Shown in pieces: positions 25,824 to 37,252 of a DNA stretch of 64,000 bases. The notes under the pieces are model-generated. The model saw only the letters and a program-made list of their open reading frames with translations, made no database searches and was not told where the DNA came from. The position numbers and the translations under genes were made by a program. This DNA is from Daphnia carinata (Eukaryota; Arthropoda; Branchiopoda; Diplostraca; Daphniidae): positions 186,001-250,000 of the forward strand of contig NC_081337.1 in the NCBI RefSeq assembly GCF_022539665.2, read 5' to 3'. The first letter of the stretch is position 1, and every line of letters begins with the position of its first letter.

Positions 25824-26249
25824 ATTAGCGTAACACGCGTAAAAATATTTTAATTTGTAAGCGCCGCGCCAGTTTTGCATCTTCCAGTCGGGGTAGTAAG
25901 CAAACCCTTGCACAAGTTACAGTGTATTGGATTTTTGCCCGCAATTCAAATCAAATCAAATCAAATCAAATCATTTTAACTGGATTTTGGTTCAAAAATT
26001 TTTTTATAATGATGCTTTGATTTGGATTTGATTTGAAATATCGTGAAAAATCCAAATCAAATCCAAATCATTACTTCCAAAAATTGCTTTGCAGATGTCG
26101 CTAGTGACATGAGCGATTCGCACGTTTCCGATGTTTTAGGGGCCATAGTTATAGGCCTATTAAGTAGCCAGTGGGGTAAATTTCGTCGTTCATCGTCACT
26201 AGCAGTCATTGCCCATTTGTCACACGTATGACAACAACAGTTCTCGCTA

Positions 26250-26790
26250 ATATATCGTGTTATCAACTTATCATCCTAATTTTATCTCATCATTCACGTC
26301 CTACAGATACCTTCCCTTTCTGATTGGTAAGTTACTTATTTGCTACATTTGTTCGCATATACCTTATTGTCTTCTGGAAAATATTTTACTTAGTTGTTGC
26401 TGAGTGACGGTTGACAAACTGTCTTCTTACTTGGCTTTGCCTCTAATTAGGCTCTAAATAGTCACTATCATTTGGCCCGAAGGGAAGGCAGCAAGAAGTC
26501 CTCGGCGAGGGTATTGTTCTGTCATCCTCTTTCTATCATTCTACAGATACCTGCCAATTCTGATCGGTAAGTTTCTTGCAATTTTTGTTTGCGCCTAATT
26601 GGTTGACTCTCCCATATATTCTATTTCAGTTTTGCTGACTTTGCCTCTAATTTGTACCATAGCCACAGACAGCCACTGTCAAGTGTCACATTTAAGACAG
26701 CAAAAGTCTTCGAGTGAGTTTGTAGGTCCTCATTCTAACATCACGGATACATGAGGGTTTGCATTTCTGATCTTATCTTTGTATAAGATT
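26250..26790. repeat. Two to three diverged ~250-270 bp tandem units
   Basis: Two segments with CTACAGATACCT(T/G)CC and TTCTGAT(T/C)GGTAAGTT occur at about 26302 and 26541, and a weaker third near 26745. Shared flanking pieces (TTTGCCTCTAATT, GGCAGCAAGAAGTC/GACAGCAAAAGTC) follow at similar spacing. Each unit looks like a mini-exon of about 20 bp between an AG acceptor and a GTAAGT donor. It lies in the 5' part of hAT-1. Confidence 0.45.
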
Positions 26791-27562
26791 TAAGTCCTCA
26801 TATTTATCGGGTTTCATTCTTAGATGATTAAACATGGGTGGACAACAGGTAATTGGCAACAAGCGTGGTGCTTCATACGAGATCACGAGGTGGATCAGGA
26901 GTGGATCAAAAAATGGGTCAGAGCTGGATCAGGAGAGCTGGATCAGAGGACATCCAAGAGGTGCCATCGCAAGTTAAGTGTAAGCAAGCCAATGGCCTTC
27001 CATTCAGGATCCCTCCCACATAGCACAAGTCTGGCCGTGGGATGTCCGCTAGATGTTGAGGTCGGATAGAGTACATCCTGTTGACATCCGTCGGACAGCC
27101 CGAAATCCATTGGATGTCCGACGGATGTTTTTGTTGGTTTTGACCGCCCAAAACAGCGCCGTCAGACATCCGAAGGATATCTGACCGGACTTCTTACGGC
27201 TATAATTTGGACATGTAAGGGATATCTGCATATTCATTCGTTTTATTGATTAATAAAATAAAATCGTGAAATAGAAAAGACTGTTGTTATTTTTTGATCT
27301 TTGTATTGAAACATGACCAGATTAATGAACATGAGAAACCTTGTGTTGCACAACCATATGCAGATCAAAAACAAAAAAAGGAAAACAGATTCATAAAGAA
27401 ATCATTTGTCTGACTACAAAATCAAAAACAAAACATTGCTTCAACATTATTCGGGCTGACTGTATCTGTGTGACTGTGACTGACTGTGAATATAGACGAG
27501 AAACATAAAAAAAAACAATGTTTTTCTTTGTGAATGGATGATGAATGGAATGATGATGGGAC

Positions 27563-29120
27563 TCATAGGACAGGGACCGTGCGAGGTTTGTCTTTACAGT
27601 GTCGCAGCATGTCAATCATGGCTGATTTAACATCTGCCTCTGTAATCAATGGCGTGTTACGTACCGATGCAGCTGAAAGATCAATACGTATTATAAACGA
27701 ATGAAACGGATAACATGAATATTTAAAATAAATACCAATTATCACTTTTCCGATGTTGGTATCGGCTAGCTTTTTGTTATTACGATGTCCAAACCAGCTG
27801 AAAGATTTGCCTAGTTCGTTGGTCATAAGCCGCCGGGCGATCGATCTAACAATTGTTCTTGGGGTGTTTCCCCTATTGCGATCGAGTGTGTTTTCTAGAA
27901 AACATTTAAAAAACAAACAAACAGACAACACCTGAAGTTTAATTTAATTCAAATTTTAATAATTTAAAAAAAATTACCAAACGTTGTGACATTGATTTGC
28001 TTTTCAAATCGTCGTTGAATATGTAAAAATCATCCATAGAGTTGAGGGCAGCATTTGCATGAAATCCTCGTCGGCATCTCCATCTGACTTTCTCATGGCG
28101 ACAAACGCAGTCTCAATACGATCGAGACGTTCCAGTAAAGCTACACTGATGGCGTTGTTGTCGCGTGTGCCATGGCCAATTGTTATAATGCCACGCTGAA
28201 GAAACTCGTCGCGGGATTCTAAAAGTATATTAAAAATATGTAAATGAAATTAATAAAAATCTAAACTTTAAAGCTTACCACCATTTCTGATCTCGACAAA
28301 GCTACTCCTTTTAGTCGTAGTGGAGCTTCTTATTGGAACTACAGAAACAGGTGGAGCTGTACATGTAATGGACTTGGATGTGCCTTTCATTTGAAAAGGA
28401 AAACAGTGTATTATTAATAGTTGTTATTAATAAAATTACTATAAGTCAAACGAAATATTACCTGCAGGTGAATAATGGTCAATACTATCATCTGATTGCG
28501 CATCGGGATTTGAATGGGGAAGCATAAGCTCGGAGCACGTTGGTAGTGCATTCCCACCATTCCCACTTTTATTGGCGGGCTTCCAGCAACGCTCAATCTA
28601 TCTAAAAAAAATAATACATTGAATTAACGCAGAATTGATTAAAGTAAAGATTAATAAACCTACTTAAAATTATTTTACGTGGAGGAACTGGAGGAATAGG
28701 ACAACTGTCGTCATCCGAAGAAGACACAAATTTCCCTATATCTTGACTACACTGTTTGCCCTTCGAGGGGGAGGGGAAACACTGTTGTCGAACGGGAGTT
28801 TGATCTTCCTAGTTCTCCTGATTCTCCTGCCCTTTTCATCTTCTGTTGTTGCGATGTCCTCATTTTGTACTACTTTATTTTCATGTCTTCTAGCTTCAGC
28901 ATATGTTGCTAATTTTTATCAAAATTAACGAAAAGTAGAGATAAAAAATATAAAAAAAAGCCGTAGGTTTCTGACCCCTAGCTGGATAAGACTCCCAAGT
29001 TTTCTTGTTAGGTTCGTAGCCTAAGTTTATAAAGCGGGACACATCCTTAGACTTGGACTTAGGAGGCCACCAGCAGAATCCATTGTCGTACCATGAAATA
29101 GGAACTGATTGCACCTACGG
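27563..29120 (-). CDS. DUF4806-type protein of the EnSpm-like element
   Basis: Several short exons on the minus strand. The first reads WYDNGFCWWPPKSKSKD followed by YEPNKKTWESYPARG, resembling the N-terminal 'skWL...WPP' segment of DUF4806 proteins. Further exons include QRGIITIGHGTRDNN and ALLERLDRIETAFVAMRK. The C-terminal exons have RTIVRSIARRLMTNELGKSFSW, a DUF4806 core, then NTPLITEADVKSAMIDMLRH and a stop near 27563. It lies downstream of the transposase in the same orientation, so it is the second gene of the element. Its biochemical role is unknown. Exon borders are approximate, and small indels may break the frame. Confidence 0.55.
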
Positions 29121-29416
29121 ATCGTCGTCCGGCCCTTCCAATAATAAGAAATGGTGCTATTCCACAATAAAAAACAAAACAAAAAAAGACGGTGTAGCTC
29201 ACCAGCTTATAGCACCACCCCTATTTTTTGCAACATCGTACATTTATTCTACTCTAGTGGATGTGTATCGTTACACCGGTCTAATTAAAGAGTATTGCGC
29301 AATGAAAAAGGAAAAATAAAAAAGTTTAGACTAAATAAAAGAAAAGTAAAATCAGAATAAAGTTCATTACTCCCCCCTTCACCCCAATTGCTTCACTCCC
29401 TAAGTGTGTGCCTCCA

Positions 29417-31526
29417 TCAAAAGAGGAAAAACCGAAAACGTACCGTCCATTGCGCAACTGTTTTCCGAAAAGTTGGCAACATGACCGCCTTGCATTTAAT
29501 TTCAGCCACTGGCCACGCTTCAAGTAATTCTGATATAGCTCCCACCGTATATATTTCGTACGACGACGACGGTAGAGGATAAGAGAAGAGTGAGCGTTTT
29601 ACTTGAAAACGCCTGCCAATAATGAAATCACCATTCTTGCCGCGAATGATGTTTTCGACCAAAACAATAAAAGAATCAAGATAAACACAATGATCAGGTC
29701 CCTTACAACTTAGAAACCAGGGACCCAATTGCATTTCCTTAAATTGCTTGGAAAATACGAGGTGGGTAATTAAAGGACCACTATGATGTTGTTTAAAAAA
29801 ACGTCCAGTTTTAGATGATTTTGCATTGTAACACGCATTCTGGAAATTGTCCCATTTCAGAATACGTTCAACACCTGTTGCAATGCCTGATTGGACTTTT
29901 GCGCAAAGATTCTTTAAAGAAAAAGATAATTTTCGAAAGCGTAGGCTGAATAGTTTGGCAAAGCACCAAAACGCAAAACATCATCACAAGTGTGAATCAA
30001 AGAATGGACATTGAAGGACAAGAAGTATGTGCCATAAATTGATTCACACTCCCTAACAAATAAATCTAATAATTCCCTTGCATAATCATTGTGCGTTATG
30101 CAATACGCGAATGATGACAGAATTCGCACTGCAACATGAAAAACGATAAAGTTATTATACAATCGATTGGGCAAAATCCCCAAAATAACCACAGGACCAA
30201 CACAGCTATTAAATAATCCAAATTCTGTAGCCTTGAAGCGATCAACAAACTTCAATGATCTCGTACGCCGTGCGAATTCTCTTGGAATAAATTTGCTTAT
30301 AGTTTCCAGGCGGGAGCTCCTATGGAGTCTATTAAACTTTTGTGAAGTCTTCTTGGGAGTGGACCTCTAATCCACGTCAATAAAAGCTTTCTCGTCACCC
30401 CTAAATCAATTAAGTGCATTGGATCACCTGGGAAATCCCTCGCCATATCAAGGTAATCTAAGTTCTCAAGATACTATCACCATGGTGATGCTCCTCATAA
30501 ATGCGGTTTCTAAAGGAGTAATCAGTTCTTAGAGTCGAATTTCTTTCCAAGAAAACTACCCTACCTTCAAATTCTCCTTGTTGGATACATCTCCCACAAC
30601 CGAAATAACCTGTGTGGCCTTTAGTATTCAAAATGAACGAACGCGCAGGCGCGTCGCATATGAATGCGGATATTCTGAATGATAAGCGCCGGCCATGAAA
30701 AATAAAACCACTTTCACTTAAAGCCTTAGCTTCCAAAATAAAGTCTGTAAGGTATTCTTCTGTGGAATCAGGTTTGGCATCACCATGGTAAAGTCCAATA
30801 AGAAATACTTTTCTAGATTTAGCATTGGTGATGATCCTAAATTGGCCAAAACTGTCCATCGCTGCTTTTGGAAATGGGAGGACCATCAATATTAACAAAA
30901 ATGTCGACGTGATCAAGAGCACTACAAGCCGGCATAACGTTTAAAATTGATTCCAGACCTTTTAAAATTCCATGGTGGTAATACTTGCCGGGAGAAAGTG
31001 ATTTTACGTTGACATTGCGAGGCGTTTTCAGAAGGGTTCGGCAGGTTTTTGGTAAATCTAATCCCCATTGAAATAAACGGAGTATGGCTAGCAATGCATC
31101 AATTGCGTTTTGATGTACCCCCCCTGTTACTGCCCATAAAGCAAGCAAATGGCGTAAATTATGCGACCCGTTGTGTTCCTCATCGTAATCACTTTCATCA
31201 GGTTGTGCACCATCTTCCCTGTCAACTGTCGATTCAGATTCAGATTCTGATTCAGAAGAAACCGGAAAAACATCGCTATCGATAGAAAATGCGTCTTCAG
31301 TAGAAGCTAACACCTCGTCGTCGAAACCACTGAAAAGATTTTTCAGCGTGTTCTTCCTCAGCAAAATCTATGCCATTATTGCCATTTGGAAAACGCTCTT
31401 CGTCCGACGACTCCTTACTACTTCAATATCCTCAACATTAACTAAACTTAAACGAAGTTGTTGTAAATCTTTTTGAATCCGACGCCTCTTTGTTCGAGAG
31501 CTCGGTAAAATTCCATTGTTACTCAT
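29417..31526 (-). CDS. tnp2/CACTA-like transposase, probably with frameshifts
   Basis: From the ATG at 31526 the product starts with a basic segment (SSRTKRRRIQKDLQQL) and an acidic Ser/Glu/Asp stretch. A core follows: NAIDALLAILRLF, TCRTLLKTPRNVNV, GKYYHHGILKGLES and VNIDGPPISKSSDGQFWPI. Next come KVFLIGLYHGDAKP, a zinc-like patch GHTGYFGCGRC, and near 30000-29914 FLSFNVHSLIHTCDDVLRFG with SAYAFENYLF. This order resembles EnSpm-type (tnp2-like) transposases in invertebrate genomes. The ORF is split between overlapping frames at about 31370 and 30880-30920, so either introns or small indels intervene. It presumably acts on the TIRs at 27014 and 33937. Confidence 0.6.
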
Positions 31527-31794
31527 AACTGGTAAACACCAAAAAAGTTTGCGTTAGAAAAAATGTCTATAAGAAAGTATAAACTTGGACAAGGAAAATA
31601 AATATCCTGCAAAAAAAAGCTCCAATTGCGAGATAAATAAATTTTGCGACGACGGAATGGAATAACTGAAATAGCAGAACTTAAAGAGGCGATTGTAAAA
31701 AAGGAATCGGGAAATTCAAATGGAAAAAAGTATTGAAAAGGTAAATTCCGGTTCAGATTAACTTACGTTTTGGGAATCCATTTATCCACAGAAT

Positions 31795-31965
31795 GATGGC
31801 AGCGGGGAGCTGGAAGAGCCAGGCAGCTGGGCAGGACCGGTAAGCCAACTGGGCGGGTACGGCAAGGCAGCTGGGCAGGACCGGTAAGCCAACTGGCAGG
31901 TTCGGTAAGCCAACTGGGCGGGTACGGCAAGGCAGCTGGGTAGCTGGGCGGGTACGGTAGAGCAA
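31795..31965. repeat. GC-rich minisatellite inside the EnSpm-like element
   Basis: Units of GGCAGCTGGGCAGGACCGG + TAAGCCAACTGGGCGGGTACGGCAA recur about three times with partial copies, in sharp contrast to the AT-rich surroundings. All three minus-strand frames are open across it, giving Pro/Leu/Ala-rich repeats, so the overlapping ORFs here are weak coding evidence. Confidence 0.75.
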
Positions 31966-32611
31966 TCAGCAGCGCGACGAACACATTCCACAAGTCTTTC
32001 ATGCACACTTTAAAATCCAAGTTCTGCTAATTTTCAAGAAATTCGCACAACGCACCATACAAAGCACATGACTCAAAGGCAGCTACCAAGCGAATGCCTG
32101 AATCGCCAGATCCCCATTCGAAAGAAGTCGGAACTTACCATTTTTTTTGCTTTTGGTGTTCATTCCCTAAACACAGGTAAATGGTATCTTCTCCTAAAAT
32201 TGCTTATCAAATAATTATTATTAATAAAACAGTTATCTTATATAAAAACACTGTTGAAATTTAAGTAGATGTTTTTACGTTACATATTAAATAGTAATTT
32301 CAAGTAAATTTAAATTTAATAAACTGCTGGAACATATCACTGCCATTTAAGTTATCTGACAATGCTGATTTAATATATAGGGGAAAAAAGGCGGCCATTA
32401 TTTTTCTAAATACCATGTATTATATGTGACGATTACAAATACAAAATGGATCTGCGCCTGTAACTGTCAACATGACGTGAATGAAATTATTTCGTTTAAG
32501 GTTTAGATTATCCATTTGTCTTTTATATCACTTATGCTGTTGGTTATGTCATTTGCCAGGTCAATTTCTCAACCACTTCTCTGTCAAACATTATATAGCC
32601 AATTTAAGTTT

Positions 32612-33270
32612 AGCAGTCCACATTCGCATCGGCAACGACACATACGCGTTCAAGAACATGGGTCTCTGGGAGTTTTGTTTTAGCAGATTCCGTTCCCAAA
32701 CTTTTCTTCTTTCACCTTAGAAGTAGTTAAAGGGGACGTAGCAGTTTAGAGTCACACTTTCCTTTGCCGGCTACTTCACAACTCTTTCATTTGCTCTCCA
32801 AAGGTTGGCTGATGGCAGTGCAGGCTTTTATGACGCTGGCCTTGATATTTTCCTGCTCTGCCCACATTGCCTCAACAATGCTTCTTGTTCGTTGGCCGCT
32901 CAACTTCACATTCCGATACCAGTGGCAGATCCTGTCTGCCTGTGCACTAATGAATGGTTTGAAATCCTTTTGCCTCTTCCTGTTGGTGGCTGTCTTTGGT
33001 GGACAATGTTGGAGACGTGACTGGATGCTCTACCCAAATTTCAACTACCTCTCTTGGTCGTACGCGTTTGCCGTAATCGCCATGTTCATCGGAATGGCTG
33101 CCACAGCCAGTTTCTACTTCGTAAGTTCTCATCATGCAATTCACCATGAAATAATTCTAAACCAAGCAAACTATTCTAAATAGGACGCCAAGAGGACAGT
33201 GGAACGCAAGAAAGCCAACAGCAATCTAGTTGTTCAGATGCAATCACACGGCAGCCAGATTTACATCTGA
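32612..33270 (+). pseudogene. Captured claudin/PMP22-like membrane protein gene fragment
   Basis: An acceptor near 32611 opens VHIRIGNDTYAFKNMGLWEFCF, a claudin-like first extracellular segment with GLW...C. After one or two indels it continues HLLSKGWLMAVQAFMTLALI. Three hydrophobic helices follow (about AVQAFMTLALIFSCSAHIAS, LMNGLKSFCLFLLVAVFG and WSYAFAVIAMFIGMAATASF). A GTAAGT donor at 33121 and an AG at 33183 join the last exon DAKRTVERKKANSN...SQIYI, stop at 33270. Arthropod claudin-like tetraspans act at septate junctions. The start and first helix are missing or in the broken stretch 32480-32560. It lies inside the EnSpm-like element, oriented opposite to its transposase, which suggests capture of host DNA. 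Confidence 0.55.
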
Positions 33271-33455
33271 AAATGTGTGCCTCACCCTCAAATATTTGGG
33301 CTACAAACAGTTGCAACTGTGAATCTCTTTATCCATCATTCCGTTCCACAATGTCACCTCCGTCCATTGCTTAAATTTAAATCGTTGAGTGAGCTGTAAT
33401 GTTTCTCTTTTTTAAATGTAAAGTAGTTTTACCAGAAACTTGTTTGGGGTCTTAC

Positions 33456-33572
33456 CTGGAACTCTGGTAGAGCGGCAGAGGTCAAGGATGTAGTCCATGG
33501 TTGTTAATTCGATGTTTCCGTCCATAATGAGCAAACGACAGTTGGCTATGTCCCCCTCGTACTGCCTCACCT
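33456..33572 (-). pseudogene. Captured exon resembling a PfkB / pseudouridine-kinase-type gene
   Basis: One exon-like segment on the minus strand reads QYEGDIANCRLLIMDGNIEL and TTMDYILDLCRSTRVP, then a GTAAGACC donor. The DGN...DYILDLC...VP pattern resembles the part of animal PfkB pseudouridine-kinase-type proteins just before their 'FEPT' motif, from memory of the family. No other exon is present. It lies between the claudin-like fragment and the right end of the EnSpm-like element. The family assignment is tentative. Confidence 0.4.
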
Positions 33573-33789
33573 TTTTTTTTTATTACAAGTTGACGAAAAT
33601 AGATTGGATCTTTTAAATAATTCTGTTTGTATGCCGTCACTTTCATTCAGGGTTGTGTGTTCCCTACACACTACAACAAAAAAAGGTATGTACGGTTCTA
33701 GAGTTAAATGCAACTACTTAGTAAAAATTTATTAAAAATATTTTTATTTTCAATATATTCAAAAAAATTTGTTGAAGATCTTCTTGTCT

Positions 33790-33937
33790 GCTCGAGGGAT
33801 GTTGTTAGGACATAATTTTTGCACATCCATCGGACATCCAACCTGACTAGCCGAAGGACATCCGTGGGCCAGCCACTTAGAACACGGACATTCGGCCATG
33901 GATCGGACATCCGACGGCTGAGATGTGCTATGTGGGA
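33790..33937. repeat. Right terminus and subterminal repeats of the EnSpm-like element
   Basis: Contains GGACATCC/GGATGTCC-type motifs (ATCGGACATCC, GAAGGACATCCG, GATCGGACATCCGACGG) and ends TGTGCTATGTGGGA, the inverse of the left end at 27014. These repeats are probably transposase or accessory-protein binding sites. Confidence 0.7.
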
Positions 33938-36265
33938 TTATTGTACGAAGAGGAGGAAGAAGACACTATTACAGAAATCCAATATGAAGGGGAGGCAAGT
34001 GCTCCTGATGGAGATGAAATGTCATCTGAAGACGAAGATGTTCTGGACAAGGAGTAAGATCCATCCCAGTAGAACTACCAAAAACGCTGTGAAAACGCCA
34101 ACCTTTGATCAAACGAAGTGGCCTCTCTGGAGAACTAATTGCTGGAAGAACTGGCATACTGATTACGCAAGCGGAAAGGTCTTCGCGCAATGTAAGTATT
34201 GCAACAACGGGAAATATCACCACGGGACATGCAGATTCCTTTTCCAATTTCATCCGACATTTAAGAAGATGCCACGAAGAAGATTATAACAAAGTAAAAG
34301 GAGGAGGAAACCAAACCTAACAAACCAGTCTTCCATGAAGAATTTCATAGCAACACCAAAAATACCAAAAGATACTCAAAAGAAAATTGACACTCTTTTA
34401 GACGAAATGATTGTTTCAGACAATTTGCCTTTAACAATAGTGCAACGAGAGGGATTTCGGAAGCTGATCTCATTTCTCGCACCTACATATCAAATTCCGA
34501 GCTATGAAAAAATGAGATATGGTATCATACCATCAATCTACTCAAGAGAATGGAAAGGTCTACTCATGCGTCTTAGGAACTGAATGGAAAGGTTAGTACC
34601 TTATCTTTGTATTTCTACGATTCTGCATAATGATTCATTTATATTTCCAGGTTGTTCGCACTGTGACTGATAATGCGTCAAACATGACTGCTGCATTTCA
34701 ATTACAACTCTCAAATTTCATCAGAGAAGACAAGGAAGATGAATTCATTGAACTAGAACTCGAAGCCGGAATGGATGAAGTACCAAATTACGTTTTGATT
34801 CCAGAATACTTAGAGTGTACGTCATCAGCTGACGGTTCGCAAAATGAAGATATCGTCATTGAAAATCTAGTATCTGCATTAGAAATTGACCTCGCAGAGC
34901 TGATACCTGAAAACAGCTGGAAAATCAACGAGACGGGTTTTGTCACAGCCACTTCGTCTCACGCAGGATGTTTGCCTCATCAGGCACAGTTAGTCATTAA
35001 AGATGGCCTTAAGGCACTCGATGTAAGTATCAGTTCATTGTTTCAATTTCCTTGTTTGCTGTCCCCTAACCAGTTCTCAAATTTTTTTAGAAATTAGTTT
35101 CGGAGGCCCTGGATTTGTTGTGTAAGATAGTAGGAGGGGTTCGGCGAAGTGTCGTAGATACTAAGGTTCTGGTAGATTCCGTCGGATTTAAAATACCAAT
35201 GATGAATCTTACTAGATGGAATTCGCAATTTTCAATTGTGAAGTACTTCCTCAACGCCGTCGATATTGACCCAACCCTTCAGTCTAAATTGAATGCTTGC
35301 AAAGCTCACGAATCACATTCATCTCTGCAACTGAAATGTTTAAAAGAGTTCGTTACCCTACTAGAGCCCTTCAAAATTGCAACAGACGTTTTCCAGAAGG
35401 ATACGGAAACAGTAGGATTGGTAATTCATTTTATTTGGATTTGGTAAACCAATGTTCTTCGACCCAAAAATGAATCACGAAGCAAAATTCATAATTTCTT
35501 GCAAAAGCATGGCAGAAGAATTAAGCACATCTCTCACTAAACGATTGGGATGGGTTACAAAAGACACCTTTTTTGTATTGGGTATGTATTAACGTTGAAG
35601 TCACTGATATGGTTATGATACTATTTCTTTAACTTTCTTAACTATTGCAGGATCACTGCTTGACCCAAGAATAAAGGGAACGTGGATAACAGCAGCCGGA
35701 GAAGACGAAGAAGACGTCATTGCTACTGCTAAGGAATTACTGAGATTGCGCTATCGTACAGTCGGTATGAAAACCACTTTACATTCACGTCTTATACACA
35801 TTTGTGTCTTAGGTAAGCTGATTTATATGGTTGAATTTATTATCGTTTGAAATTTTAGGTGGTAAAACGGCGAAGGGGGAGACAATGAAGACAACTCTGG
35901 CAGTGGTGCTGAAGATGAAAGAACACGTAAAGCAAATGAAAATCCATCAGCTACACCTGTTCATAAGCGAGCAAGACAATCCATCCGTCCTCTACTTGCC
36001 AGCGTGCTCGTTCGCCCACGAACTTTGTCAAGGGGTGTGTCGAAAGTGTCGATGAATTTGATAACTATCTGAAAGAGCCCCCACCAGAATGAAAAGGGTC
36101 AATTTGGTCTTGATTTTAGTCCATGTGAATATTGGAATCTTAACTGCATAGATTCCTAGCCTTAGCCCCAATTGCAAGGGATATCATGGGAATTCCATGT
36201 TCTTCCATAATATTGAGCGTACGCTGGCACGGCAGTTGACATTTTGTCAACAAAAAGAAACAAGA
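33938..36265 (+). pseudogene. hAT-1 transposase (BED finger + hAT core), broken
   Basis: An acidic N-terminal segment (LYEEEEEDTITEIQYEGEAS) directly follows the nested element's right end. A BED-type finger reads QCKYCNNG...HLRRCHEEDYNK near 34190-34290 after a frame change. hAT core parts follow over several exons: EGFRKLISFLAPTYQIPSY, RTVTDNASNMTAAF (TDNA motif), HAGCLPHQAQLVIKDGL, MNLTRWNSQFSIVK, GSLLDPRIKGTWI (LDPR motif), and finally DEFDNYLKEPPPE and an LAPIARDIMGIPCSS-like start of the C-terminal dimerisation domain. Introns with GTAAGT-type donors (35020, 35411) alternate with frameshifts, and the dimerisation domain seems cut short, so the copy is probably inactive. Confidence 0.75.
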
Positions 36266-36560
36266 TAAAACCCTATTGTTTGACATACTTGTATTCATTA
36301 AACGAAATGCTCATCTTTTGGGAAACTGACAATCGGCAAGAGAAAAAAGTAAAATAAATTTGATTTGATTTGGATTTGATTTGGTTGATTTGGATTTTTA
36401 AAAATATAAAATGATTTGGTTTCTGACATATTTTCCAAAGATTTGATTTGAAAAACCGGTTTTTCACCTGATTTGATTTGGAATGATTTGCCGGGCCTTT
36501 TTTTCAAAGGATTTGATTTTTAAGTATAAAAAAGTACCAAATCAATACACTGACAAGTTA

Positions 36561-37252
36561 ATATTAAAATATTTTCTTGGTTAAATATAATAAAAATAAA
36601 TTAAAATGTTATTGGTCAATCGAGGAATAGTTTCCCTCTCTTCTCCCTCAAATCAAACAAATGTCACGATAATTTTATAGTAAAATTAGAGAAAAACTGT
36701 AATGAAAGGGGAGATTAGGGTAGTCTATAGGCAAGCCTATAGGCCAAGCTCGTGTTGCTGCATGGAAAATTCCATGCTTTTTTGCGTTGTGAAAGGTCTG
36801 CTTAATTAACAGATTATAATTAACATTTAGTAATGCTGAATAATATCCCCGAAAATAATTTTTAATTTCGTATAACACTGGAAGTCGTTTGGAATTTCGG
36901 TGCGGCTACGGGTTCTACTACGTTGCCCGATTTTTACCTCTATTCTTCCCCAGAAATTTAACACCTGCTACAGCTACAAGAAAACAACCCCGGCACGACG
37001 GGCTTCTCGAGTTTTACCTCTGCAGAACTTCCTACTTTCCTCCTCAGTCTTCTCCATAACCGTCCTAAATTCCTCTTAGAACCCTCTTTTTTGGTTGCCT
37101 GGTAGCTGCCTGTGGGCTCGTCAGTCCCCTCTTACATCATCCTCAGCTAGTACCTAGAACCTTCCATGATGAAAAAAATTTTGTGACATATGTCTTCGAT
37201 ATACCCAGCGGCTTTATATACGTTTTATAGCATTAATGTAATTAATTAATAT
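36561..37252. other. Spacer between hAT-1 and the Gypsy element
   Basis: No gene. A short perfect inverted repeat CTATAGGC-AA-GCCTATAG lies near 36724. The 4-bp Gypsy target site ATAT ends at 37252. Confidence 0.5.

Larger units (their letters stand above)
27014..33937 (-). mobile_element. CACTA/EnSpm-like DNA transposon, 6.9 kb, with captured genes
   Basis: Both ends begin TCCCACATAGCACA as a terminal inverted repeat. Subterminal regions (27014-27215; 33790-33937) hold many GGATGTCCG / CATCCGTCGGAC motifs in both orientations, as in EnSpm/CACTA elements. The minus strand encodes a tnp2-like transposase (31526-29417) and a DUF4806-type protein (29120-27563). Between the transposase start and the right end lie a GC-rich minisatellite and two host-like gene fragments. 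No target duplication could be resolved. It sits inside hAT-1, whose own ends and TSD are intact, so it inserted later. Confidence 0.7.
25920..36552 (+). mobile_element. hAT transposon (hAT-1), interrupted by a CACTA/EnSpm-like element
   Basis: The left end CAGTGTATTGGATTTTTGCC and the right end AAATCAATACACTG form short TIRs with the CAGTG start typical of hAT. An exact 8-bp duplication, ACAAGTTA, flanks it (25912-25919 and 36553-36560). Both subterminal regions are packed with AAATC/GATTT repeats (25943-26070; 36355-36520), likely transposase binding sites. Without the nested element (27014-33937) the transposon is about 3.7 kb. Its transposase is on the plus strand at 33938-36265. Confidence 0.88.

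Noticed and set aside
31753-32020. Three overlapping Pro/Leu-rich minus-strand ORFs
   Set aside because: All three frames are open because of the minisatellite; this is not independent coding evidence.
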